Shown in pieces: positions 1 to 4,666 of a stretch of 5,555 nucleotides of DNA. The stretch's first letter is position 1. Every line of letters begins with the position of its first letter. The stretch comes from NVQY01 sp047639325 (GTDB taxonomy: Bacteria > Pseudomonadota > Alphaproteobacteria > Rhodobacterales > Rhodobacteraceae): NCBI GenBank assembly GCA_047639325.1, contig JBLINN010000290.1, forward strand, positions 1 through 5,555. Direction: 5' to 3'. The notes under the pieces are model-generated. The model was not told the DNA's origin, did not search any database, and worked only from the letters and a program-made list of their open reading frames with translations. The position numbers and the translations under genes are program-made.

Positions 1-479
1 ATGGCGCGCAAATGGTCCGGCGTATTCAGCAACCGCGCGGCAGGGCCTGCGATGACATACGACATTGGCCGCTGCATCCCAAAACTATCTGCCATGATCC
101 GCGTCAGCCGCAGATTGCGCCCGTTCAAGCCGGGGCGACCGGGCACCAGCGTTGTGCTGCCCTTCCACAAAACCGGCTCATCGTCACCGCCGACCGTCAT
201 CACCCGATCACCGGGCAGCAGGTCTTCGATCGCAATGGGGCCGTTTGCCGTATCCACCAGCGAGCCGCGCGAAAACGCACAAAACGCGTCTTCGAACAGT
301 GGCAGGGCCGGGGCGATATGGCGGGTCTCGGCGATATTACCGTTTGCCAGCAACGCGCTAACGTCATAGCGGCGCAGCTGCGGGCGTTTCTGGGCACGCC
401 ATGCGGCCGGGTCCTGTAATGTAGGATCAATTTGGACTGCGTGGCGCGCGGCGCGCACCAGTGAATGGGGTATAGTCAT
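1..479 (-). CDS. Hint-domain protein (Hint_2 type), N-terminal part, cut by left window edge
   Basis: The first 159 codons are open from ATG at 479 to the edge, so the C-terminus is missing. An AGAGGG ribosome binding site (494-489) lies 9 bases before the ATG. Residues 1-60 are a basic leader (MTIPHSLVRAARHAV start; KRPQLRRYDV at 31-40). A Hint (hedgehog/intein) fold follows from about residue 64: FSRGSLVDTANGPIAIEDL (69-87), then PGDRVMTVGG (89-98) and EPVLWKGSTTL (101-111). This is the usual 'F..GTLI.T..G..PIEDL..GD.V.T......V.W.G' pattern of the Pfam Hint_2 family. Hint_2 proteins are common in Rhodobacterales, often alone or at the end of secreted calcium-binding proteins; their role is mostly unknown. 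The residue aligned with the usual catalytic Cys1 is Ala68, with a Cys one place earlier (Cys67), so self-cleavage is uncertain. The gene appears monocistronic, with its own promoter. The family call is firm; the function is unknown. Confidence 0.85.
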   Translation of the reverse strand, partial: MTIPHSLVRAARHAVQIDPTLQDPAAWRAQKRPQLRRYDVSALLANGNIAETRHIAPALPLFEDAFCAFSRGSLVDTANGPIAIEDLLPGDRVMTVGGDDEPVLWKGSTTLVPGRPGLNGRNLRLTRIMADSFGMQRPMSYVIAGPAARLLNTPDHLRA

Positions 480-570
480 TTAATTCGGCCCTCTATAGTC
501 GGGTCGCATCTGCGTCGGCCCCCACCGACAACGACAGATGGACACTGGATTAGTGATCAACATCTGCAAT
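480..570 (-). promoter_or_regulatory. predicted structured 5' leader of the Hint-protein gene
   Basis: This is the stretch between the predicted transcription start (about 570) and the ATG at 479. In mRNA order it holds CAGATG (566-561), CATCTG (540-535), a GTCGG/CCGAC hairpin (529-525 with 518-514, 6-base loop), CAGATG (512-507) and the ribosome binding site (494-489). The middle CATCTG can pair with either CAGATG copy, so two folds exclude each other; one encloses the small hairpin and sits 12 bases from the ribosome binding site. The stems are only 5-6 bp, so regulation by refolding is inference. Confidence 0.3.
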
Positions 571-681
571 ACTGAGATAATGTCTGAACTTAGCTTGAAT
601 TGTCAAAGTTTTCTGCACATTTGGTGTTTCTGACGGGTTAATCCCGTAATTTTCACCGGTTTTGTTTCCGAGATTTGACAT
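550..681 (-). CDS. candidate 43-residue small protein, unknown function
   Basis: A complete small ORF begins at ATG 681 and ends at TAA 552-550. A GAGG ribosome binding site (692-689) sits at the ideal 7 bases before the ATG. The peptide starts MSNLGNKTGENYGINPSETP and ends with KFRHYLSIADVDH. It is polar, with no membrane segment, signal peptide, cysteine or motif that I recognise. The case for it is the start, the spacing and an uninterrupted frame. Against it, the stretch is AT-rich with codons unlike the neighbours (for example AGA, TTG, ATT, AAT). No promoter is visible between it and the terminator at 714-750, and the Hint-gene promoter lies within it. An open frame of this length could arise by chance. 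Confidence 0.35.
   Translation of the reverse strand: MSNLGNKTGENYGINPSETPNVQKTLTIQAKFRHYLSIADVDH
577..606 (-). promoter_or_regulatory. sigma70-type promoter for the Hint-protein gene
   Basis: Reading the minus strand, a consensus -35 box TTGACA (606-601) is followed by an 18-base spacer and a -10 box CATTAT (582-577, four of six matches to TATAAT). The predicted start is near 570, giving a leader of about 90 bases. It lies in the most AT-rich part of the window, about 100 bases upstream of the gene and pointing towards it. It also lies inside the candidate small ORF at 550-681, so the two readings of this stretch compete. Confidence 0.6.
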
Positions 682-713
682 AGTGTTGCCTCAATTGCCC
701 GTTGGTAGCCCAC

Positions 714-750
714 AAAAAACCCGCCCCACCAAAGCGACGGAACGGGTTTT
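714..750 (-). terminator. intrinsic terminator downstream of the 49-residue gene
   Basis: AAAACCCG (716-723) and CGGGTTTT (743-750) form a perfect 8-bp stem around a 19-base loop. Read on the minus strand, the stem is followed by an unbroken T run (719-714). The mirror-image T run on the other strand is four bases, so weaker two-way action is possible. It lies 93 bases past the stop of the small gene at 843-992, the nearest upstream gene on the minus strand. Confidence 0.7.
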
Positions 751-789
751 CTGTTCCCGGCCGGTCTTGGGCAGCGCCCGGCTACGGGG

Positions 790-821
790 CCCGGCGCGAC
801 AAGGCAGTGTCTGTCGCCGGG
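790..821 (-). other. stable hairpin in the 3' untranslated region of the small gene
   Basis: CCCGGC (790-795) plus GACA (798-801) pairs with TGTCGCCGGG (812-821): ten base pairs with a 2-base bulge (796-797) and a 10-base loop. It begins 22 bases after the stop codon of the 49-residue gene and has no T run. Together with the terminator at 714-750 it gives that mRNA a structured tail of about 130 bases. It could protect the mRNA or be released as a 3'-end small RNA; neither is shown. Confidence 0.4.
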
Positions 822-842
822 TGTAAAACTGTTAGGGTGGTA

Positions 843-992
843 TCAGGCGGTCTTCACGCGCAGCAGCGGCGCACAGGCGCGGCGGCTGGCAGAGAACGAT
901 GCGCGGTTCGTGCCACGGGCCCAGGGCATCTGCGTGTCATTTTCGCGGGCGGCGGTGATGACGGATTTGATAAAGCGTGCCTTGGGTTTCAT
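843..992 (-). CDS. small basic conserved-type hypothetical protein (49 residues)
   Basis: The ATG at 992 is chosen because a GGGAGA ribosome binding site (1006-1001) lies 8 bases upstream. The in-frame ATG at 1094 has no comparable site and would add an atypical segment. The product begins MKPKARFIKSVITAA, has MPWARG at 22-27 and ends LLRVKTA. It is strongly basic, rich in Arg, Lys and Ala, with no membrane segment or signal peptide. It resembles, from memory and unchecked, short 'MKP.A.F.KSVI' plus '(L/M)PWARG..R' proteins annotated as hypothetical in many Rhodobacteraceae. The gene stands alone between pgeF and the Hint gene, with a heat-shock-like promoter candidate upstream and a hairpin plus intrinsic terminator downstream. 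Its charge would suit nucleic-acid or ribosome contact, but that is only a guess; function is unknown. Confidence 0.72.
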   Translation of the reverse strand: MKPKARFIKSVITAARENDTQMPWARGTNRASFSASRRACAPLLRVKTA

Positions 993-1072
993 GGTCTCGT
1001 TCTCCCGTATTTTTTGGTCTGTTTGTTGTTCTGTCCTTAATATCACCAGACATTGGGGCACGGGTTTGACCG

Positions 1073-1100
1073 CATCGGGGAATTTTTGCCCCACTTCAAG
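1073..1100 (-). promoter_or_regulatory. candidate heat-shock (RpoH-like) promoter for the 49-residue gene
   Basis: The minus strand reads CTTGAAG (1100-1094), a 13-base spacer, then CCCCGATG (1080-1073). The known sigma-32 pattern is CTTGAAA, 13-14 bases, CCCCATNT. The -35 box matches well and the -10 box partly. A start near 1066 would give a leader of about 75 bases. No good sigma70 promoter was found here; a weak TGATATTAA stretch near 1038-1046 is the only alternative seen. Confidence 0.35.
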
Positions 1101-1220
1101 GTGTTGTGCTGCAGAATGCGGTGATGTCGTCGAATTCTAGCAAGTCTTTATAAAGTAACGTTAAAAGTTCAATTATGTCGGTAAAGCACGGGATTTCCAG
1201 ACTGCAGGGCAGGCGAATGT

Positions 1221-1255
1221 GGCACAAATTGTGCGCGCCGGGCCACAATTGCGCC
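1221..1255 (-). terminator. long hairpin just after pgeF, probable 3' end of the lgt operon
   Basis: On the minus strand GGCGC (1255-1251) and AATTGTG (1250-1244) pair with CACAATT (1233-1227) and GTGCC (1225-1221). This gives a 12-bp stem, including one G-U pair and a single-base bulge at 1226, around a 10-base loop. It starts 5 bases after the pgeF stop codon. There is no T run, so it may protect the 3' end or mark a Rho-dependent end rather than be a classic intrinsic terminator. Confidence 0.45.
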
Positions 1256-1259
1256 GTCT

Positions 1260-2015
1260 CTACAGCCGGATCGTCGAAATCAGACGGCCATAGTCGGCCT
1301 CTTTTGCGTGGGTGGTGCGGCGATAGGAATAGAATCGCGCCGCGTCCGAATAGGTGCAATGGCCAATCCAGTCGGTCTGTCCCACGCCTGCGCTGCGCAA
1401 CCGGTGCAGGCCAAAGCCGGGCAGGTCAAACAGCATCCGGTCCCCGGCGCCATTGGCAAAGAACCGGGAATATTCCGGGTCTTGCGCCATAAATGCATCC
1501 AGAAACTCCGGGCCGACCTCGTACGCCCGTTGCGAAATCGTCGGGCCGATCACCGCCACAGTTGTCGCGCGATCCGCCCCCAAGGCCTCCATCGCGTCCA
1601 GTGTCGCCTCCAGCACCCCGTCCAGCGCGCCGCGCCAGCCAGCATGGGCCGCCCCAATCACCCCCGCCTGCGCGTCGTGAAACAGCACCGGCTGGCAATC
1701 GGCGGTCAGGATCGACAGAACCAACCCCGGCGTTGCAGTAACCATCGCATCGGCGCGGGGCTTGTCGGCGAGTGGCTCGGTAACGGTCACCACATCCGCC
1801 GAATGGGTCTGATGCACCGACATCAGCGCCTCCTCGGCCACCTGCATTGCCTGGGCGACGCGGCGGCGGTTGATGGCCACTGCTTCGCGCTGATCCGACG
1901 ACCCTGTGCCGCAATTCAACCCGCCAAACACCCCCGATGACGCGCCTCCGCGCCGGGTAAAGAACCCGTGGCGGAGGGGGGACAGGGTATCAGAGGTCAG
2001 AATTTCGAGTGTCAT
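1260..2015 (-). CDS. pgeF: peptidoglycan editing factor PgeF (laccase-domain, YfiH/LACC1 family)
   Basis: The product is 251 residues, a normal length for the Cu-oxidase_4 (PF02578) family. Family residues are present: VHQTHSADV (67-75) with His71, TADCQPV (105-111) with Cys107, and AAHAGWRG (122-129) with His124. The Cys and two His form the metal/substrate pocket. Later landmarks are IGP (156-158), HCTY (219-222) and FYSYRR (228-233). In E. coli PgeF prevents misincorporated L-Ser from remaining in peptidoglycan precursors; relatives, including human LACC1, also show purine-nucleoside activities. No signal peptide is seen, so it should be cytoplasmic. The ATG overlaps the upstream methyltransferase stop as ATGA and lacks a strong ribosome binding site, pointing to coupled translation. 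It is the last gene of the operon. The exact substrate in this organism is not given by the sequence. Confidence 0.93.
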   Translation of the reverse strand: MTLEILTSDTLSPLRHGFFTRRGGASSGVFGGLNCGTGSSDQREAVAINRRRVAQAMQVAEEALMSVHQTHSADVVTVTEPLADKPRADAMVTATPGLVLSILTADCQPVLFHDAQAGVIGAAHAGWRGALDGVLEATLDAMEALGADRATTVAVIGPTISQRAYEVGPEFLDAFMAQDPEYSRFFANGAGDRMLFDLPGFGLHRLRSAGVGQTDWIGHCTYSDAARFYSYRRTTHAKEADYGRLISTIRL

Positions 2016-3085
2016 GGGTCCAATCCGGGTGGCGGCGCTGCGTCAGGGTGGGCCGGGTAGAGGCCCAGTACCTTAAACAGATTTCCCATTTCTTCGGGGT
2101 GCGTCAACCGGTGATGTGCATCTATCAGGTTTTGCAGCGGGGCGCCGCCCAAGGTGCTGGCCAATTTCTGGGCACGTGTGGTGATGCCTAGCCGTTCCAG
2201 AAACACGCCCTGCGGTGTCACACGGCTGAAAGCACAGCCAGCGGCGGCGGCCCCCTGCGCCAGAGCTTCGAAATCCACATGTGCCGTCAGATCCGTCTGT
2301 CCTGGGTCGTCCAGAACCCCGGTGGGCGCGTGGTCTTTCAGGGCTTGCAGCGTGTCCCCTAACGAGCGCCAGTCGCCATAATCAATGATCAGCGCAGCCC
2401 CGCCATGGGTGGCGATCCGGTCTGCCAGCGTGGTGATCACCGGCAGGGCGGCCGCGCAATGTTCGACTGGATCGCCATCTTTGGTGTCCTCTAGCCGGTG
2501 ATCCAGCGGGGGAACCGGCGCCAGAGTGCCAAGCCCGAATGTCAGCTTATCACCCTGCAACCCAACCAGCCGTTCCCGCCATCCGGCCCCGTCGCGCAGG
2601 AATTGGCGGATCGGCAAAGCGTCGAAAAATTCATTCGCCACCGCAAACAGCGGCTGCTCTGGCAGGGTATCGGTGGTGTCGAGCCATTCAGGCGCGTGAT
2701 CCTTCAAGGTTGCCGCCTGCGCAGCGCGTAAGGGCGGCGAGGCCTCGACCAACGTGATTTGCGCGGCGGCGTGAAATCCCGGGATGGTCTTGGTGGCGCG
2801 CAGCGCGTCGGCCATCAGGGTGCCGCGCCCGGGGCCGAGTTCGGCCAAGGTAAAGGGGGTCGGTGCGCCTTGGTCCAGCCAGGCCTGGGCCAGTGACAGG
2901 CCAATCAACTCGCCAAACATCTGGCTGATTTCCGGCGCGGTGATGAAATCGCCCTTGGCGCCCAGCGGGTCGCGGGTGGTGTAATAGCCAAGGGTGGGAT
3001 GCAGCAGGCACAGAGTCATATATTCGGACAGCCGCATCGGCCCATCCGTGCGGATACCGGCGGCAATCCGGTCTTTCAGCGTCAT
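2012..3085 (-). CDS. class I SAM-dependent methyltransferase, MidA/NDUFAF7 family
   Basis: The product is 357 residues from the ATG at 3085. A longer frame opens at 3340 but lies inside lgt and adds 85 residues foreign to the family. The Methyltransf_28 (PF02636) signatures appear in order: HPTLGYYTTRDPLG (29-42), GDFITAPEISQMFGELIG (45-62), the SAM-binding LAELGPGRGTLM (80-91), ANEFFDALPIRQF (150-162), LIIDYG (232-237), DPGQTDLTAHVDF (260-272) and MGNLFKVLGL (333-342). In eukaryotes NDUFAF7/MidA dimethylates an arginine of complex I subunit NDUFS2 during assembly. The alphaproteobacterial version probably acts likewise on NuoD, but that is inference. The start overlaps the lgt stop as ATGA, and the end overlaps the pgeF start in the same way. 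No strong ribosome binding site is seen, so translation is probably coupled to lgt. The key SAM loop is intact. Confidence 0.92.
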   Translation of the reverse strand: MTLKDRIAAGIRTDGPMRLSEYMTLCLLHPTLGYYTTRDPLGAKGDFITAPEISQMFGELIGLSLAQAWLDQGAPTPFTLAELGPGRGTLMADALRATKTIPGFHAAAQITLVEASPPLRAAQAATLKDHAPEWLDTTDTLPEQPLFAVANEFFDALPIRQFLRDGAGWRERLVGLQGDKLTFGLGTLAPVPPLDHRLEDTKDGDPVEHCAAALPVITTLADRIATHGGAALIIDYGDWRSLGDTLQALKDHAPTGVLDDPGQTDLTAHVDFEALAQGAAAAGCAFSRVTPQGVFLERLGITTRAQKLASTLGGAPLQNLIDAHHRLTHPEEMGNLFKVLGLYPAHPDAAPPPGLDP

Positions 3086-3972
3086 GCTGCCGCTCGGTGA
3101 CGCGCCTGCAGGATCAGCCACAGGCCAAGGGCGATCATTGGCAGGGACAGCATTTGCCCCATGGTCAGCCCATAGCCACCCACCTGCCACGCCAGCCCCA
3201 GCGGGTTGCCGTCCGACACAAATTGCGCATCCGGTTGGCGGGCGAATTCCACCAGAAACCGCGCGGTGCCGTAGCCTGCCAGAAACACCCCGGTGATCCG
3301 CCCGGGAAATTTCAGCGCGCCACGCTGATAGACCATCCACAGGAGCACCGCGCCCAGAATCAGACCTTCGAGGGCGGCCTCATAAAGCTGCGAGGGATGG
3401 CGCGCGCACAGGCCGGTGATGTCGGGACAATCCTGCGCGTAGGGGCCGGGAAAGATCACGCCCCAGGGCAGGCCGGTGGGGCGGCCCCAAAGCTCGGCAT
3501 TGATGAAATTGGCTAGACGCCCCAGCATCAGGCCAATCGGCACGGTATGGGCGATCAGATCAGCAGACCTGAGCTTTTTCAGCCCATGTCGCCGGGCAAA
3601 CACCCAACTGGCCAGCACAACACCCAGCATACCGCCGTGAAACGACATGCCGCCCTGCCAGACCATCAGGATTTGCAGAGGGTTTTGCAGGTAGTATTCT
3701 GGTTGGTAGAACAGCACAAAGCCGAGCCGCCCGCCAAGAATGACGCCAAAGATGATCCAGGTCAGCAGTTCTTCGATCTGCGCCGGGGTCATCGGCGGGC
3801 TGTCATCTGGCCACAGTTTGGCGTGGCGCACCGCCATCACGCCCAACCGCCAGGCGATCAGAATGCCGACAATATAGGCCAGCGCATACCAGCGCAGGGC
3901 AAATTCGAACCCGAACAAGGTGATCGAGAAAAGTTCGGGTGAAAAATTGGGGAAACGAAGGGCTGCGTGCAT
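3082..3972 (-). CDS. lgt: phosphatidylglycerol--prolipoprotein diacylglyceryl transferase Lgt
   Basis: Lgt moves a diacylglyceryl group from phosphatidylglycerol to the lipobox cysteine of prolipoproteins, the first step of lipoprotein maturation, in the inner membrane. The 296-residue product is normal length, with several hydrophobic segments (about 28-47, 70-90, 109-125, 140-158, 200-215, 224-242 and 270-290). The Lgt signature GRLANFINAELWGRPT (151-166) is present. Residues matching those important in E. coli Lgt are Tyr29, His112 (FHGGMLG), Arg152, Asn155, Glu160, Gly163, Arg238 and Glu242. The only ATG in this frame after the upstream stop is at 3972. An AGAGG (3990-3986) lies 13 bases before it, rather far for a ribosome binding site. 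It heads the lgt-midA-pgeF operon and is divergent from the ubiK-type gene. Confidence 0.97.
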   Translation of the reverse strand: MHAALRFPNFSPELFSITLFGFEFALRWYALAYIVGILIAWRLGVMAVRHAKLWPDDSPPMTPAQIEELLTWIIFGVILGGRLGFVLFYQPEYYLQNPLQILMVWQGGMSFHGGMLGVVLASWVFARRHGLKKLRSADLIAHTVPIGLMLGRLANFINAELWGRPTGLPWGVIFPGPYAQDCPDITGLCARHPSQLYEAALEGLILGAVLLWMVYQRGALKFPGRITGVFLAGYGTARFLVEFARQPDAQFVSDGNPLGLAWQVGGYGLTMGQMLSLPMIALGLWLILQARHRAAA

Positions 3973-4068
3973 ATGCGTCTGAATGCCTCTGGGATTGGGG
4001 CAAAGTCAACCTTGCCGCGGGGGCTGTGCACTCCCATATAAGGGGTCACGCCGATAAGGAGAACAGCC
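3973..4068. promoter_or_regulatory. compact divergent promoter region between lgt and the ubiK-type gene
   Basis: Only 96 bases separate the two start codons. Rightward, TTGCCG (4012-4017) is followed after 17 bases by CATATA (4035-4040), or after 19 by the better TATAAG (4037-4042). Leftward, TTGACT (4009-4004) is followed after 18 bases by CATTCA (3985-3980), a poor -10 box. The two -35 boxes stand back to back, 2 bases apart. The leftward start would fall almost on the lgt ATG, giving a very short or absent leader. The rightward promoter is more convincing than the leftward one. Confidence 0.5.
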
Positions 4069-4347
4069 ATGCAGACCCGCAACAAGATTCTGGACGATAT
4101 TTCGCAACTGATGACCAACGCCATGGGCGTGGCGCAGGGGGCCAAGGACGAGGCCGATACCGCGATGAAGGGCTTGGTGGACCGGTGGCTGGCGGATCGC
4201 GATTTTGTGACCCGCGAGGAATTCGACGCCGTGCGCGCGATGGCGCAAAAGGCGCGCGAAGAGAATGAGGCGCTGGCGGCCCGGATCGAGGCGCTGGAAG
4301 CCAAGCCCAAGCCGAAAGCCGCGTCCAAAGCCAAGCCGAAAGCGTAA
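4069..4347 (+). CDS. ubiK: UbiK-type BMFP-domain coiled-coil protein (YqiC family)
   Basis: The ATG at 4069 follows a strong AAGGAG ribosome binding site (4056-4061) at 7 bases. The 92-residue product begins MQTRNKILDDISQLMTNAMG and has the BMFP-family core: an N-terminal amphipathic helix (1-25), then DFVTREEFDAVRAMAQKARE (45-64). This runs into a coiled coil (about 49-78) with ENEALAARIEALE. The tail (79-92) is a Lys/Pro/Ala repeat (KPKA units) of low complexity. E. coli UbiK (YqiC) is a trimeric, membrane-associated accessory factor for aerobic ubiquinone synthesis, working with UbiJ. Whether the alphaproteobacterial member has the same role is inferred from the family, and no other ubi gene is in the window. 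It appears to be a single-gene transcript, with a promoter at 4012-4042 and a terminator right after it. Confidence 0.85.
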   Translation: MQTRNKILDDISQLMTNAMGVAQGAKDEADTAMKGLVDRWLADRDFVTREEFDAVRAMAQKAREENEALAARIEALEAKPKPKAASKAKPKA

Positions 4348-4353
4348 TCCAAA

Positions 4354-4380
4354 GGCGGCGCTGCCGCGCCACGGTTTTTC
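4354..4380 (+). terminator. intrinsic terminator after the ubiK-type gene
   Basis: GGCGC (4357-4361) pairs with GCGCC (4366-4370) around a TGCC loop; an alternative stem is GCGGC with GCCGC. The hairpin is followed, after ACGG, by five T (4375-4379). It begins 9 bases after the TAA at 4345-4347. The 4-base gap between stem and T run makes it less than ideal. Confidence 0.55.
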
Positions 4381-4560
4381 AGAATTAGTCTGGCGCGACG
4401 TTTGATTGGCGCGGGTTGCGGCTGTGTGATCGTTGGGTTTGAGTATTTATCACAAGAAAAAGCCAGGGTAGGGCGCTATTTTGGGCGTATTCGCGTCCTG
4501 TCCACAACTTATTGCGGTTATCCCCAACAATAGGGGTTGCCACAGCGTCGGCCACACAGC

Positions 4561-4572
4561 ACCATATATGGT
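4561..4572. promoter_or_regulatory. 12-bp perfect palindrome, possible operator
   Basis: ACCATATATGGT is its own reverse complement. It lies 95 bases before the YbjN-gene start, in the zone where a promoter would be expected. It could bind a dimeric regulator, but I cannot tie it to a known one. Confidence 0.3.
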
Positions 4573-4579
4573 ATGGGCA

Positions 4580-4636
4580 CGGGGGATCGCCCCGGTCTGT
4601 AGAGCAGGCACCTAGCAATAGGGGCGCCAACAGCCC
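4580..4636 (+). other. two small hairpins in the probable leader of the YbjN-domain gene
   Basis: CGGGG (4580-4584) pairs with CCCCG (4590-4594) across a GATCG loop. GGGGC (4621-4625) pairs with GCCCC (4632-4636) across a 7-base loop. The second ends about 20 bases before the ribosome binding site. Neither has a T run. They may only reflect GC-rich sequence. Confidence 0.25.
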
Positions 4637-4666
4637 CGTAACGCTAGCGATCAGTGAGGTGGCAAC

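Larger units (their letters stand above)
993..1259. other. intergenic region between pgeF and the 49-residue gene
   Basis: No convincing gene was found here. Beyond the heat-shock-like promoter and the post-pgeF hairpin, it contains a widely spaced 7-bp inverted repeat (TGGGGCA at 1054-1060, TGCCCCA at 1087-1093). It also has an AT-rich patch with two small palindromes, CTTTATAAAG (1145-1154) and TAACGTTA (1156-1163). These may be protein-binding or promoter DNA; no specific regulator is suggested. Confidence 0.4.
4381..4666. other. gene-free spacer upstream of the YbjN-domain gene, rich in short symmetric elements
   Basis: No convincing gene lies here. Visible elements are a TTTGAGTATTT...CAAGAAAAAG string (4438-4461), two DnaA-box-like 9-mers (4498-4506 and 4518-4526), and a direct repeat CAATAGGGG (4528-4536 and 4616-4624). 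There is a 12-bp palindrome (4561-4572), two GC hairpins (4580-4594; 4621-4636) and a CGCTAGCG palindrome (4642-4649). A clear promoter for the YbjN gene was not found; TTGCCA (4537-4542) has no well-spaced -10 box. The last part is probably the leader of that gene. Confidence 0.5.

Noticed and set aside
1..419. Two overlapping plus-strand frames at the left edge
   Set aside because: Both are reverse-strand shadows of the Hint-protein gene, which has clear family motifs, a ribosome binding site and a promoter.
633..647. ACGGG-TTAAT-CCCGT near-palindrome as a terminator or operator
   Set aside because: The stem is only 5 bp, has no following T run, and lies inside the candidate small ORF and upstream of the promoter; too weak to list as a feature.
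702..1040. 112-residue plus-strand frame opposite the small gene
   Set aside because: It runs through the terminator and antisense to the small gene, has no ribosome binding site and shows no recognisable domain.
993..1094. Longer start (ATG 1094) for the 49-residue gene
   Set aside because: No ribosome binding site there, whereas GGGAGA precedes the ATG at 992 at good spacing; the extension would also overlap the candidate promoter.
1096..1359. 87-residue minus-strand frame spanning the pgeF end and the following gap
   Set aside because: Half of it is the wrong frame of pgeF, there is no ribosome binding site, and the tail past pgeF matches no family that I recognise.
3086..3340. 85-residue N-terminal extension of the MidA-type gene
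   Set aside because: It is antisense-free but lies wholly inside lgt in another frame, is low-complexity Gly/Arg/Pro-rich, and the family begins at the ATGA overlap (3085).
4006..4372. Minus-strand frames opposite the ubiK-type gene
   Set aside because: They are Arg/Pro/Ser-rich or Ala/Ser-rich shadows of a gene with a strong ribosome binding site and a recognisable coiled-coil family.
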